This document shows positions 23,901-38,900 of a DNA stretch of 64,000 nt, piece by piece. Under the pieces are notes generated by a model that was not told the origin of the DNA, did no database searches, and saw only the letters and a list, made by a program, of their open reading frames with translations. Position numbers and translations under genes: made by a program. Origin of the DNA: Aplectana chamaeleonis (taxonomy: Eukaryota > Nematoda > Chromadorea > Rhabditida > Cosmocercidae); NCBI GenBank assembly GCA_029168955.1, contig JAPDOI010000063.1:1922001-1986000 (forward strand), given 5' to 3'. Each line of letters begins with the position of its first letter. Position 1 is the stretch's first letter.

Positions 23901-26900
23901 TTCTGTCCGGCACCCCGAACAAGGTGATTTTTTCAGACCAGTTTTTTCCCAAGGATATTATCTAGCAATGAAAGGCAGGTTTTTTTATTCGCCATCCTTC
24001 CTGCGAGGTTTTTTCGATGATTTTTTTCTTCCTCAATGCATGGTTGCACTTCAGAAAGACTACTTTGTCCGGGAAGGGTGGTTTCGGTGCAGTTCAACTT
24101 TGATGAGGGGTGAAGATTGTGAAAATTTTCTTTTTTCCCCGAATCCGGTGAATTCCCGTGAAATTTGCGCTCGAAACATGTGCGGAGGTGGTTTAAGTTC
24201 ATGAAGGAGTGAATTTGACTTTCCCATTTCATTTCAAAGTCGCTTGTTGAAATTGGAAATTCCATCAGTTCAACCTGCGTGCGCGCTTGTGTGTGCGTGA
24301 CCTTGAAACATTCCGAGAAACCGGTGAAAAAGTGTTTTTTGTGCGTCTGACTAGAGTTCAGATTCTGCAGAAGTTCATAGTTTCACTTTAGAAACCGGCA
24401 ACATATGTTTGTGTCAGGCAGGTCGGCATCCCTGCGTGTGTATCTGTGTGTGTGTAAGTATGCGTGTGTTTCGACGAATTGTTTAAACTAGTGGCAACGC
24501 GCACAGTTGCAGTTGTGTTGAATTTCTATAAAAAACCGGGGGTGAGGAGCGCGCTTCGACCGACATATTGCATGCACGCTGTGCAAATACACAACGGGCA
24601 TGTTTGTGGTTGGAAATCGCCGCGGGGAAGGTTTCAGTTGGTGTCTTTATGGCAGTCACGGCGTTAAGGGCCTTCACTGCACTTACGGCATATAGGGTAT
24701 TCACGGCACCCACGGCATATTGTGTATTCACGGCACTCACGGCATGTCGTGTTTTCACGGCGCTCACATGTCCACGGCGTTCACGGCATTTAGTGTCTTC
24801 CCGGCATTTACGGCATGTAGGGTCTTCACGGCGCCCACAGAATGGACTGTTTTCACGGCACTTACGGCAAATAGGACCTTCACGGCATGCAGTTTGTTCA
24901 CGGCAGTAACGGTCTAACGACAGTCACGACTTGTAGTTCACATTACTCACCACAAAGTAGTGTCTTCACGGCACTCATAGAAAGTTCTGTTATCAAGGCA
25001 CTCACGGTAAGTAAGGCCTTCACGCACTGACGGCATGCAGTTTGTTTGCGGCACTCACGGCATTTAGTCTCTTCTCGGCACCCACGGCATGTCGTGCATT
25101 CACGGCACTCACGGCATGTTGTGCATTCACGGCACTGAAAGGATTCCTGTTTTCACGGCGCTCACGTCACTCATGACATGCAGTGTGTTCACGGCGTTCA
25201 CGTGTCCGTGGCGTCCACGGCATTTAGTGTCTTCCCGGAATTTATGGCATGTAGGGTTTTCACGGCGCCTACAGAATGTACTGGTTTCACGGCACTCACG
25301 GCAAGTAGGACCTTCACGGCATGCAGTTTGTTCACGGCAGTATCGGCCTAACGACAGTCACGATATGTAGTTCACATTACTCGCCACAAAGTAGTGTCTT
25401 CACGGCACTCATAGAAAGTTCTGTTATCAAGGCACTCACGGTAAGTAAGGCCTTCACGCACTCACGACATGCAGTTTGTTTGCGGCACTCACGGCATTTA
25501 GTCTCTTCACGGCACCCGCGACGTGTGGTGCATTCACGGTACCAATGACATGCAATTCGTTCACGGAACTCACTGCACAAAGTGTTTACGACAGTCACGG
25601 TATTTAGCTCCTTCACGGCATTTAATCTCTTCGCTGCGCTCGTGGCATCTAGTGTCTTCATGGCATGTAGTGGCTTCATGGAACTCACGACATAAAGTGT
25701 TCTCGGCAGTTATGTCCCTTAGTCTCCTCACGACACTTGAAGAATGCACTGGTTTCACTGCTCTTACGGCAAGTAAGGTCTTCACGGCTCTCACAAATTT
25801 TGTCCTTTTCAAGGCAATCACGGCCTAAAGTGCCCACGGCAGTCACGGCATCTAGCGTCTTCACGGCACTCACGGCATTTAGTCTCTTCACGGCACCCAC
25901 GACATGTGGTGTATTCACGGCACTGAAAGGATTCCTGTTTTCACGGCGCTCACGGCACTCATGACATGCAGTGTGTTCACGGCGTTCACGTGTCCGTGGC
26001 GTCCACGGCATTTAGTGTCTTCCCGGAATTTATGGCATGTAGGGTTTTCACGGCGCCTACAGAATGTACTGGTTTCACGGCACTCACGGCAAGTAGGACC
26101 TTCACGGCATGCAGTTTGTTCACGGCAGTATCGGTCTAACGACAGTCACGATATGTAGTTCACATTACTCGCCACAAAGTAGTGTCTTCACGGCACTCAT
26201 AGAATATTCTGTTATCAAGGCACTCACGGTAAGTAAGGCCTTCACGCACTCACGACATGCAGTTTGTTTGCGGCACTCACGGCATTTAGTCTCTTCACGG
26301 CACCCACGACGTGTGGTGCATTCACGGTACCAATGACATGCAATTCGTTCACGGAACTCACTGCACAAAGTGTTTACGACAGTCACGGTATTTAGCTCCT
26401 TCACGGCATTTAATCTCTTCGCTGCGCTCGTGGCATCTAGTGTCTTCATGGCATGTAGTGGCTTCATGGAACTCACGACATAAAGTGTTCTCGGCAGTTA
26501 TGTCCCTTAGTCTCCTCACGACACTTGAAGAATGCACTGGTTTCACTGCTCTTACGGCAAGTAAGGTCTTCACGGCTCTCACAAATTTTGTCCTTTTCAA
26601 GGCAATCACGGCCTAAAGTGCCCACGGCAGTCACGGCATCTAGCGTCTTCACGGCACTCACGGCATTTAGTCTCTTCACGGCACCCACGACATGTGGTGT
26701 ATTCACGGTACCCATGACATGCAATATGTACACGGAACTCACTGCTTAAAGTGTCTACGGCAGTCACGGTATTTAGCTTCTTCACGGCATTTAATCTCTT
26801 CGCTGCGCTCATAGCATCTAGCGGCTTCACGGAACTCACGACATAAAGTTTTCGCGGCAGTTATGTCCCTTAGTCTCCTCACGACACTTGAAGAATGCAC

Positions 26901-29900
26901 TGGTTTCACTGCTCTTACGGCAAGTAAGGTCTTCACGGCTCTCACGAATTTTGTCCTTTCCAAGGCAATCACGGCCTAAAGTGTGCCCACGGCAGTCACG
27001 GCATCTAGCGTCTTCGCCGCACTCACGGCATTTGTCCTCTTCACTTCACTCACGGCATAAAGTGTCAACGGCGCTCAGGTCATGTTGGTTAATCATGGCA
27101 TTCATGGCACCTAGTGTCTTCTTCGCGGCACTCACGGCATTTAGAGTCTTCACGGCACTCACGGCATAAAGTGTCAACGGCGCGCAGGTCATGTAGGTTA
27201 ATCATGGCATTCATGGCACCTAGTGTCTTCTTCACGGCACTCACGGCATGTAGTGTCTTCACGGCACTCGTGGTGGTTTTCGCACTGTGTTTATGACATG
27301 ATTTGCTCTCACGGCACTCACGGCATATTGTGTCATCACGGCATATATGACAGGTGGTGACTTCACGGCATTGAGGGCATATAAGTTAATCACGGCACTC
27401 ACGGCATGTAGTGTCTTCACGGGACTAGTGGCCGCATTTAGTGTCATCCCGACATTCACGGCGTGTAGTGCCTTCACGGCACCCACGGCGATTTTTTCAT
27501 TTGTTCATGGTATTTTAGCATATTGATGGCCCTGGTAAAGTTCAAGCTAAGGCTGAATTAATCATTGGATTAACCTTGGGTGGGTTTGTCAATTCGGTTT
27601 GGGTTAACGAGCACGCACAACTGGATTGAATCTCTCCCTAGACCCAGTCGAAATCTACAAACCCAGGGTTGGCGCAGTAAAGAATCCGATATCTGATCGT
27701 TGCAGTTTTCTTTTTCGGTTGGCTCCAAATATGACTACAGTAAACAGAAAAAGCCACGATAACCTAGTTTAACCGTGGCATTTTCTGTTCTACCTAGCTG
27801 GACTACCTACCAGTTGTTTTTCTCTTGGAATTCGGAAGCTGGCGGTAAACATTTTACTGGATGCTAGCGGCCTGAAGTTAGAGGCAGTCAATAGAGAAGA
27901 GATTTTATAATCGGGACAACTGTTTCGCCTAGAGCTTTTCAATTCACCACACCAACAACCGACACTCTGAACATTTGAAAAATTTGTTTGTTGGAGGAGT
28001 TGGCTGACTGGATGGATGGGCTGTTTGAGGGACTTTGTGGTGTGAAAAGTTGTGGGTTGGCGTGAAATTTAGTCCGGGGAAAGCAGGATCAAGGCCATTT
28101 GGGCCAGGGGTTTCTAGTGAGCATGACATACTGTGTTTTGAAAAAAAAATTCACAAAAAAATTTGAACGTTTCAAAGAGTCCACCGAAAAATGTAGACTT
28201 TGGAAAACTGTATTCTTGAGTTTTTTTCTCTCTGAAATGCTATAAAACTGTATTCAGTAGCATGTGGCTCATGAGCGATCTAATTTGTGTTTTTTCGCCG
28301 TGACGATGCGACCGCAGCAGCAGCAGCAGCAACTCTTATCAATAGGGTTGTGCTTTGTCGTTTCGGGTTTTTGTGTGAGCACGAATTGCAACGCGTGTTG
28401 CGATTCTCGTGGAAACGAATTCTTTTGTCGTAATTTGATCAGCACTTAGGGAGGATTATAGACTTGGAGAACTGTCAAAAGGGGTTGAGTACTACACCTT
28501 TTGTTTACCCGTCTACACAGAGGTATCCGAAAATTCGGAACATTTTGTGAAAAGTCTAGAATTTCTAGGACAACTGGCACTCTGGGACCAATTTGGGCGT
28601 GGCTTTGTTGTCTTATTGGTCAGATCGTTCGGTTTTTGTTATGAATTTTTGAATCCAGTGTTTATAGAATTATAAAGGCGCAAACACAGGTTAGAAAAAT
28701 GGAAAATCAGTTGTGGCAGCTGTGACCAATGTGGGCGTGGCTTTGTGGTCTAAATTAATAGTGACTGTTTTTTTTTTGAATTTTCAAATTCAGTTGTCTA
28801 AAAGTCGTGAAGGTGTAAACATAGGCTAGAAAAAATGTAAAATCAGTTTTAGCGGTTGTGACCAATGTGGGCGTGGCCTTGAACTCTGATTGGTTGACTA
28901 CTCGAAATTTTTCGGTCCAAGGGTCTTTTCGCAATTGAAGGACTCTGAACACACACACAGGAACATTTTTTTGCTTTCATCTTATTGAAATTTCACAATG
29001 GGCGTGTCCATGGGCGTGTTTTGGCCTTTTAATCGGTTAGTATTGATTTTTCGTTGTAATTTTCCTCCACGTTTTTGATCTACAATTTTCTGTGATTCTG
29101 AGGGCCCTCATAGCTGACCCAAATATGAGACTCGAGTTTCTTAAATTAGTGTTACTAGTAGTTATAGTTTTTGAATGAAAGCCCATTATGGGCGTGGCTT
29201 CAGCCATGTTGAATTCTAGTGTAGGACAACTGTCACGTAAGGAGAAGTTTTATCACACCATATCCATGACTTACTTTGACTTAATCGGTTGGCTTTCGCC
29301 TGACGCGGTCATTCCGCATCTTCACCGAGGTGTGCCGTCCTAGTAGTCAGCCGTGTCCATTTTTAACGGTCTTCAGCCACAATTTGAACACATTCCATCC
29401 AGCTGTCACTATTCCATTTCCTGCGAAACGAAACATCGCGCCTGAACTGTCTTTCGATGCCGAGTGACTTTAAATCCTCTTTAACCACATCCGTCCAGAA
29501 CTTTCGCCTACGACCAGGTGGCCGTTTCCAGACAGGATTTGGAAGCATTTTTAAAGCGTGTTGTATGGACATTTAACCATATCCATACATTTAAGAAATT
29601 TAAGAAGGAATTTTGACTGAAGCTTGCCGCCTCTGAAGCTGAAAAAATATTCTGAACAGGTCAGAAACTGAATGAATATTGAAAATCAGACCAATGTGGG
29701 CGTGGCTTTGTGTTCGGATTGGTCAATTTGACAGGTTTTGTGCAGTTTTGGCGAAATTCCAGTGCTTTAAAAGTTGTATTGGTGTTGAAAACCGATTAGA
29801 ACGATTTGGTAACTACTCTCTTCTACATTTACGTCCAAAGTGGGCGTGGCCTTAGCCTTAAATTCGTCGATTTTCCTTTTTCTCTGGACCAATATGGGCG

Positions 29901-32900
29901 TGGCTTCAGTCGTTATTTTATCGATCATTGTCATTTCCAATTCATTTTTTCACACGATATCTGTGGAATAAGGGGAGCTTCGGGGCAATTCTGGATTGTA
30001 AATATATTGCCTGATTAGCTAATTCGTGGCTGTGCCCAATGTGGACGTGGCCCCACGATTTTGGCCCTATTTTCGGAAATTTTCCCAGGTTAAGTGGTTG
30101 CTATCTTCTGCAAGTCAGTTTCTTTCAGTTTTGTCACTGGTTTCGAAATCATCTGGTCTGTTGTAATAGAATTCAATTTTTATCAGTGGTCTTCAACCCG
30201 TTCATTTATCAAATTAGTTTGCATTATATGGCGGAGAGTATCAAGTTTGACAGGTGTAGTCCGAGTGATGGCGTTTCAGAAGAAGGCCAGATTGAAACCA
30301 GTTTGATTTCGAGAAGTTTAATCGTTTAGAGCGAAAGAAGAAGAAGAATGGCGAGGATTGATTGATTTTCAATTAGGAAATGACCGTGAAATGACTGAAA
30401 TTTTTCGAAACGCTCCAAGGTTTAAAATATGAGGGGGATTGTTTTTGTTAGAAAAAATTGCATGCGAAAACCTCATGTTTGGATGATATTTAACTCATAG
30501 TATGGTACAGTCCTGAAATTTGCTAATTTTCAGATTCGTCCCCAGAAGAAGCACTCTGGATTGGAGGGCTCACCGCTGAATAACGTCCCAAGCAGTCCAC
30601 ATCAACAGCAGGGAGTGAACATGCAGTTGGGAGGTGAGTTGGAGGAGTTCATTATAGATTGGAGATTTTCTATGAAAAAAATATTCGTTCCGGTAAGAGT
30701 TCCTCGGAAATATATCAAAAAATATATCTGTCGAAATCGCCTCTAAGGCCGTCTAGGCTTCCCACAGAAATTGCTGGGAGCTCTTGAGGGTATTCCGGGG
30801 AGATTTCGTGGAGATCTGGGGGAACATTCGGGGGTGGCTTCGGGAGACCCCGGGGAGACCTCGAGGAGACTTTGGGAAGCGGGGAGATTTCGAGGAGACT
30901 CGGGGGTATGGTTGTACACAAACGAAATTTTCGAAAGGGTTTTCGATATTTGTTTCGTTCGTTTTCGTTAGTTTGAATCTTCGTCGAACGAATTTTTTTC
31001 CATATTTCGTTCAATCGAAACTTTGTAGAACTCGAAATTGTACAACTATTCTCGGGAAGATTCCGGGGAAACTTTGGGGAGGTTTCGGGAGGATACGGGG
31101 AGTTTTTGGGGCAATTTCGGGGAGATTTGGGAGAGCGTTCGGGAAGAATTTTGGAGAGGCTTCGGAGAGACCACGAGGAGACTTTAGGGAAGCGGGAGAT
31201 TTCAAGGAGATTCCGGGGAGCGGTGAGATTTTCAGGAGACTCCGGGGAGACTTCAGGAAATGTCGAGGAGGTTTGGGGAGCATTCGAAACTCCATGAAAG
31301 CTTAGGGGAGGTTTCGGGGAGACTTTCGGGAGCAGGAGATTTTAAGGAGACTTTGGAGAGACCTCAGGAGACTTCAGGAAGTCTTCAGGGAGGGTCCGGG
31401 AATTATCAGGGAGATTCCGGGGAAAAGTCGAGGTGATTTGGGGAGCGCTCAGGAAAACTTCTGGGAAGCTTCAGGGAGGCTTCTGGGGCTTTGGGAGACC
31501 TCGGGGAGGTTTTGGGAAAATTTCGCGGAGGCTTCGGGGGGGCTTTGGGAGACCTCAGGAGGTTTTGGGAAAATTTCGGGGAGGCTTTGGGAAGATTTTG
31601 GGAAAACTTCGGGGGGGGGCTCCGGGAATATTCTGGATGGATTTCGGGGAAATTTTAGATAGATTTTAAGGAGATGATGGGGAGATTCTGGGCGGACTTC
31701 GGGGGACTTTGGTGAGACTTTGGGGAGCGACGAGGTTTTCAGGAGACTTCGATGAGATATCGAGGAGACTTCTTGGAGGTTCCGGGGAGTTTTCGGGGAG
31801 ATTCTGGGGAGATTTCGAGGAGACTTAGTGGAGACTTTAGGGAGACATCGGGAAGATTCCTAGGAGACTTCAGGGAGACCTCGGGAAACTTCGGGGAGAT
31901 TTGGGGAGGTTTTAGGGAGGTTCCGGGGAGATTTCAGGGAGACTTCGAGGAGATTCGGAGGGAATATGTTCTCAGTCAGCGTCAGACGTGGGTTTGTAAC
32001 CCGTTTTCCGCAATTTCGCAGCGTATTTAAGACATTTGAGACATAATTTTTTATTATCGAAGGTTGCAGGTTAGCACTCAAACCGTATCTTACGCTTTTA
32101 GGCGCGTTCCCGTTCTCGCTGGTGCCATCCACCTCGACAGCGTCACAAGCGTCAGTCATCATGAGCAGCGCAGACCAGCGCGATGATGTGACGCCGCCGG
32201 CTGGAAAGCGGATAAAGATGGAGGATGATGAGGAGAAGTCGTCCAGGTGAGAAATTCTGCAATTGCAGACTTTTTTCTTGTCACGGTGCAATGCCTGTAC
32301 TCTGGAAGTAGCGTCTGGCGTGGTCTGATTGGAGTGAATCAATCTTCGTTCTGTTTGAAAATTGAGAGATTGACAGGGGTTTTTGTCTGATTAGGTGAAT
32401 TTTGTCGTCCGATTGGCGCCGCCGTCGGCGGTAGTGGATAATATGTCAGGAAAAAAAGGCGGCGTTCGCTCGCTGGCCGCTTATCAGTGTGGCGACTGTG
32501 CGAAAAGCAGTAAAATAGTAATTTCGAAGTGTTCTGTGGTAGCGTGTTTGATATGAAATTTTGACATTTATCATTTTTGGGTGCATAGCTGGAAAAGGAA
32601 ATGTTCATCTAACCAGTTAACCGGAGTTTGGGCACAGTTTTTTCAAAAAAATAGTTTTCCAGATTTTTATGCCCATCTTATAGAGAACTGCACGCCGATT
32701 TTATCGGTGTCACTGAGGCCGCCCATAGACACTTGCGAAGGAAGTTATGGCGCCTCGAAAAATCAATGGTCTCAGTGGACGAGTTGTCTCGGGCTTGTTT
32801 TCCAGAGAGAACTTTTTGACATTGCATCGCAGCAGGCTTTTCCGTGATTGCAAAGTCTATAAAAAGAAAAAAATTGATAGCGATTAAAACACACTTTTCG

Positions 32901-35900
32901 GTAAAACTCGTCCAAAGGGGTGTGGTCTACAGTTTCCTATTATTGAAATGAGTAAGATTTGTGTTTTCTTGGAGACCTACAATATGAAATCTACGAAACA
33001 TGAGATTTTGCAATTGGAGAAGGCTAATCGATAAATTCACACGTATCTGAAAATTTGGCTTTTATGTGGTACTGTACAATCAATACCGTATAAGCAGGCA
33101 AAGTACTCCCTATTAATAATTTTTGAGTTTTTTGTCTGTTCGAGAGGAAATCGTGAGCTGATCACTGTGATATTTCTAAAATTACTAGAAACCCACTACA
33201 AGTGGAGTTATAGGTCTCCAAAAAATCACTGGTTCGGGTGGACGAGTTGTCTCGGACTAACGTTTTATCTCGTCATAAGTTTTCCGACGTTCTGTCGCGA
33301 AGTATTTTCCATACAGAGGATAAGTCCGCGTAAAGGGAATGTTGACGATACCAATCAAGAGGTGTTACACGTTTTACCGGGGCAACTCGTCCAAAGGGGT
33401 GTGGCCAAGACGTTCCTCTTTGGCCGGGCTTATTTGAATGTATAGCGTGTGGATCTCACGGAGGATTGCACTCTGGTCTGAATAGTTTCTTCAGGATCTC
33501 ACAAAATTCGTCCCAGATCGAGTTATGGATTTTTACACTTTCGGTGGACGAGTTGTCCCGGTCTCTTTTTTGCTGTTGAGAAATTTTTCTCCGATTTGGC
33601 GCTTCATATTTTTTCTAAGAAAAAAGAAATCGACATTGAATATCGATTGGCGCACTCTGTGCGTCTTACAAAGGGATCTCGTCCGTAAAGGCGTGGTCAT
33701 AAGCTTGCTCAAGTGGGTGTGGCCTCGGATTTCCTTTCTTTATTACACCGCACAGAAAAAATGCAAGCGGTACTTATGATATGAACTCAATAATATTGAT
33801 ACAATTTCATCTTTTGAAATACCTCAGATGTCTAAAATGATTTGGTATGAAAACTCGTCCAAGGGGTGTGGCCCTGGGGTTTCTTGGCGGTTGTAACCGC
33901 TGAGGCTTCTCCGCTATTTTCCGTGAAAAAGAAATTGCTCTCAAAAGACTCAAGCGATATGTCGATTATAACAATTTGTGCCACCTGCCGGTTTGGAAAA
34001 CTCGTCCAAAGGGTGTGGCTATAGCTTTACTTTTTGGGGTGTGGCCTCCTGCTTCCTCATATATCTGATTTTTCGTTGGGGTTGTTTGGCGTTTGCCTAC
34101 GACAATGTGATGTTCTCTGCATGAAATTTGAAAAGGGAACACAAGTCCACGCCTCCTTTGTACAAGTTTTCGAGATCCGTGAAAGCCTAACGCGTCATAG
34201 GATCTGATCGGTCTTAGGATTTTGGTTTCGATTTCCGCTTCTAAACTCATGGAAAAGTCTACGAGCGGTGCGAAAAAACTTCAAAATAGATGTGGGACAA
34301 CTAGCCCAGAGAGGCTTCGCCCCATCGAAATGTTATTTGGTCATAAATCTGTTCATAAAGAGTTTGGAGCGATTTGAGAGGTACCATTGTGATCAGCGGA
34401 ATGTTCTCTTCAAGATAGGCGTAAAAGCTGGAAAACAATTTTTTTGAGCCTACTTCGTGGTAGGTTCTGTGAACAAGTGCAGTAGTGGTTTTTTTCTACT
34501 ACTTTGTACATTGGTGTTGGAATGTGCTCAGTGAAAGGGTTGATTACTTTGATAAGTGACGCAGGTGCGCTTCGTTTCGAAATTAGTGATAAGGCTAGGG
34601 AGTCTTCGTTTTGTGTGTGTGTCTAAGGTGAAATTTTCAAAGATAACGACTTTAGGAAAGAGAGTGAAGTTTGAGGCTGAACTTTAGTTTTTGATGGAGA
34701 ATGGGTGAATTTCTGTGGTTTCAGAGATGTTGCGGCTGCGTCAGCGACGCCTTCGTTCAAATGTAGCGAATGCGACAAAGCGTTCAGGAGCGTGGAATTT
34801 CTGGAGCAGCATAAACTCATTCAGCACGGCGGATTTTCACAGCAGTTGGTTTTCAGCTCTTTATTTTTTTTTGCGGCGAAGCGGTTGCGTCGCGGTGATA
34901 GCTGACCATTGGCTAGCAAAGACTGGAATCAGCGGAAGTGGCGTTCACTCTCACCACGCGCGGGATTTCAAGTTCTTTCATTTGCGGTCAGCGCAGCTAT
35001 TGGACAGTGGTTGCCGCGACGCGACCGTGCGCGCTGACATTCCAAGCGTCAGGAGACCCAATTTCAATTTTCAGATTGCTGTCCGGGTTACTGCCGCAGG
35101 GATTTCCCTCTTTACCCTTCATGCTACCGGGTGGTCTACCTCAACAGTTCCAGATGCCGGATATGGATTCGCTGAGTGCGATGAGTACGGTTAGTTGTAT
35201 GCGTTTATTGATTAGCTTTACGCGTGTGTATTGATTTATTGATTTTGTTCAGCCGAAACAAACAACAACGGTGAAGCGGCAGTACTCGTCGAATGGCAAG
35301 AATTACTGTGATTTGTGTAACAAGGAGGTAGGACTTTTGTTTGAAAAAAAAACAGATATCTAGGGTCTGGTCTGGAGAACCTGCAGCCGCGTCGCGTGGC
35401 AATGCGCGACTTCGCTAGGGAATGTTTAAAGGGTGGAATTTATGACATTCAGTCATAAGCAGCATTGTGATGCAATGATGTTGCAGTGGGTTCTCTGAGA
35501 GTCCCGATTTTTTTTTTCAAGATTTATTGATTGATTTATTGATGGTATCGATTTTCAGGTGTGTAATAAATACTTCTTGCGCACACATATGCTGAAAATG
35601 CATGGGATTGTGATTGATGAGAATAAGACGGTGATTGCCAATATTGATACGTTGGAAAAGGAGCGTATGGGCACGCTGTCGTTCAGGTGTGATTATATAA
35701 TAGATTTATTGATTTTTTGCATCCGATTCTGCAGTGCTAATTGACTAGTTATTGATTAGTTATAGATGTGATATCTGCCATACGGAGCATAAGTCGCGGC
35801 ATCTCCTCCGGCAGCACAAACAGGACGTGCATGGTGTGGTGCCGTTATCGACGCCGTCGAATAGAAGTGAGTTTTTTTTTTACTTTTTCCGTTTTTTTGC

Positions 35901-38900
35901 TGAAAGCTGCGTGGATCGCCCTATCGATCGAAGTAGGGATTTGTAATGAAGCACATGTTTCCTCGACGAGGTTTTCACGCTGATTTCAAATCTTATCCGG
36001 ACTTTCGCTAGGGTGTCCTCTGAACGAAGTTATGGGGCGCAGAATGCATTGGGGACTGCGTGGAACCCCCTATTCTCTACAATAGGTAGATGCGGCGGTT
36101 TCTACTGAATTTAATGTATTTGGGACTGTAGTATAACGCTGATTTTAAATGTTTTCGACAATCTGCGAAGATGTCCTTTGAACGAGGATATGCCTCGAAG
36201 ACTGCGTGAAACCCCGACAGTAGTCGGCTCTAACATACTTATCGTTTTCGAGAACAGTTTCCTATCTTCGTCGGACAAATACCTTCCAAAAACATTGACA
36301 AGACTGAAGAGACTTTTGAGAAAAGCAGTTCTTTTATGTGAAACTGCGTGGAACCCCGTATCCTTGGTAGCTATGACTGTGGCCAGAAACGCGTCAAAAT
36401 CCAACATCATAGATTTTAAACAAGTTTTCGAAGTATTGTCAACTGTTTTCTTAACAGAGCTGCGACAGTAGCGTTTTTTCGTGAACTGCTTGGAACCCAG
36501 CATTCCGGATAAAAGTGGCTGTTTCTGTGAACAGGGCTCAGAGCTCAAGATAGACTGCGTGGATTCCCTCATGTCTGCTAAAATTATTGACTTCTAGCGG
36601 TATATGCAGCGCTTAGAAATATTTTTACTGCTGAGATTAGGTATATATTTCAAAAATTCGCTGAAGTATGACACTCGTGAACTGCGTGGAACCCCGCATT
36701 CCTAATAATAGTGTAGCGTAAGGGGTAATATAATGTTCTGAAATTTCGCTAATGACGAGTTGGAATTTCCACCTTCTATGTTCGCTGAACTAGGACAGAG
36801 TTAGAGATTGAAAGTGATCTTGGACTGCGTGGATCCCCATATCCCTGACAGCTAATATTATCATTTGGAATTGCTTTTCCGCCAATTGACTTACTATTAT
36901 GACTGAGATTGAATGTTCAAGACATGTATCAGTGATACAGATCAACAATCCCTTTTTAGTGGTCAAGAATACGGGGTTCTACGCAGTTTTGAAACAATCG
37001 CGCAGTTCGGTTGAGGATTCCCACTCTCTTTCTTCCAGCCTCTTATAGTAGAGAGTAATCCTGCAGAATCGGATCCATTTTTGTTTGTTGACCTTTTTTT
37101 GTGAACAAAATCCAAATTGGACCAATTTTGAAGGATATGGAGATCCACGCAGTCTCGAAAAACGGTCCGAAATTCGTCGATGCAGTAGTAAAACTAGTAT
37201 CTTGAACTCTTCCAACACATCGTTTTCACTGTTTTCAGAGCCTACGAGTATGTCCAATATGTCGCCAGCCATGGGTGGAGGCAACGTGATCGGGGACGAG
37301 AAGTTGGAGAAGTGTCCGCTGTGCGAGCGACGTATGCCGGCCGCAAATCTGACTGCGCATATCCAGAATGAACACGCCGGTGGGGGTGGAGGTGGCCTTC
37401 CCATGGCGCAAGCCCGTCCAGCATCGCCCTCATTGGAGTGCAAGTTCTGTCCCAGTACGTTCAAGGACCAGATGGAGCTGCATCTGCATCAGATCAATCA
37501 GCACACTGTGGAGTTACTGCAGCAGTCAACGCAACAACAACAGCAGCAGCAACAACAACAACAACAACAACAAGCTGAGACGGCGAAGAGTGAGTATTGA
37601 TTTTTTGTTGGTTTTACCCCAGAGAAAAGGTCAATGTTAGGTAGGGTTGACATTGGTCACAAAATGGGCAAGGACAAACATATGGAGCCCAAAAAGCTTC
37701 CCGATAGTCCAGTCAAGTGTGGGACAACTTTCGGGAAACTATCAAACAACTTGTGAACAACTTTAAGTCAACTTTCGATTGGAATTTCTGTTTTGAAAAT
37801 TTCAAGGCGAATCTCGTAGAATCGCTTATAGCCATGCAGAACGCATTTGAGACAACATTGGGGTTTCAAACACGGTGCCACTCTCGGCCACGGAAAATCC
37901 ACTTGGGACAACATCAAGCTGAGGTTCAGCTGTTTGCAGCGAAACAACTTGAAAACAACACTGGGTTGACCGCAAACAACTTGTGGGCCGCTTTAAGCAG
38001 AAATCATCAACTCACTTGGTGGCAATCTCAGGGAAGCCAATAATTAGTTTCGAAACGCATTGGGCAACCTTGGAGAAGCTATTCAACAACTTGGGAACTT
38101 CTTTGCCTTTAGATTAAAGTGAAATTTACCTCGGATGAATTCAAGAAATCTATAAGTTAACCGGGGAACAACTTCAGGGAGGCATCAGGCAACTTAAAAA
38201 CAACATTGGGTTAACGGCAAACAACTTGTGGGCAGCTTAACAGAAATCATTAACTGAATTGGTGGCAATCTCAAGGAAATTAGTAAACAACTTAGAAAAA
38301 ACTGCAGAAATGCAGTTCATCAACTTGGAACAACCTTGGATAAGCTAATAAGCAAATTGGGAACTACCTTGGTAACAACTCCCTTTTCGGTAAAATTGCA
38401 GTCTGCCCGGGATAAAATGAGGCAATCTATCAGTCAACCGGGAACAACTTTGGGCAGGTCATCAAACAACTTGAGATCAACTTTCAGTGGCTTTGGAGAA
38501 GACAATAACTTGTTTTGGGGACTTTTTGACAAACGAGGTTGAAGTTTACAAGAAACTATTGATGTACCTTGTGAATTATCTATAAAAAGGCGTCAGACAA
38601 CTTTGAACCAAGTTTAGGGAAACATTAGTTAAGTTGGGAGCAACTTGTTGGAAAATTATAGGATAATTTGTTGACAACAATGGGGAACCGTTAATCAGTC
38701 CGGGAACAACTCCAAGAAGGATCAAACTACCTAAGAACGGAAAGAATTAGTTAAACCTACGAAAACCAGGGTTTAGCTTGGCACGTGAATATTTAAAACG
38801 AAATTCTGCCCAGACGATTCTCGGGTGGGAGCCGCACCAAACAGGAATCGAAGCCATCTGACAGTTCGACTTCGGGTCACTGCTGTTGCTGTCGGAGCTC

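Noticed and set aside
25089..26839. Pairs of nearly identical ~75-103-codon frames on both strands
   Set aside because: They are copies of the 788-bp higher-order repeat unit and carry only repeat-derived sequence.
24650..27500. CRISPR-like array of short repeats
   Set aside because: Units are directly adjacent, degenerate and intronic in a eukaryote; no unique spacers and no cas genes.
30784..31305. 173-codon Gly/Asp/Arg-rich frame
   Set aside because: It reads through the GGGGAGATT minisatellite; neighbouring frames are equally open.
36111..36572. 153-codon minus-strand frame
   Set aside because: Runs through the intron 11 satellite array; its segments repeat with the array period.
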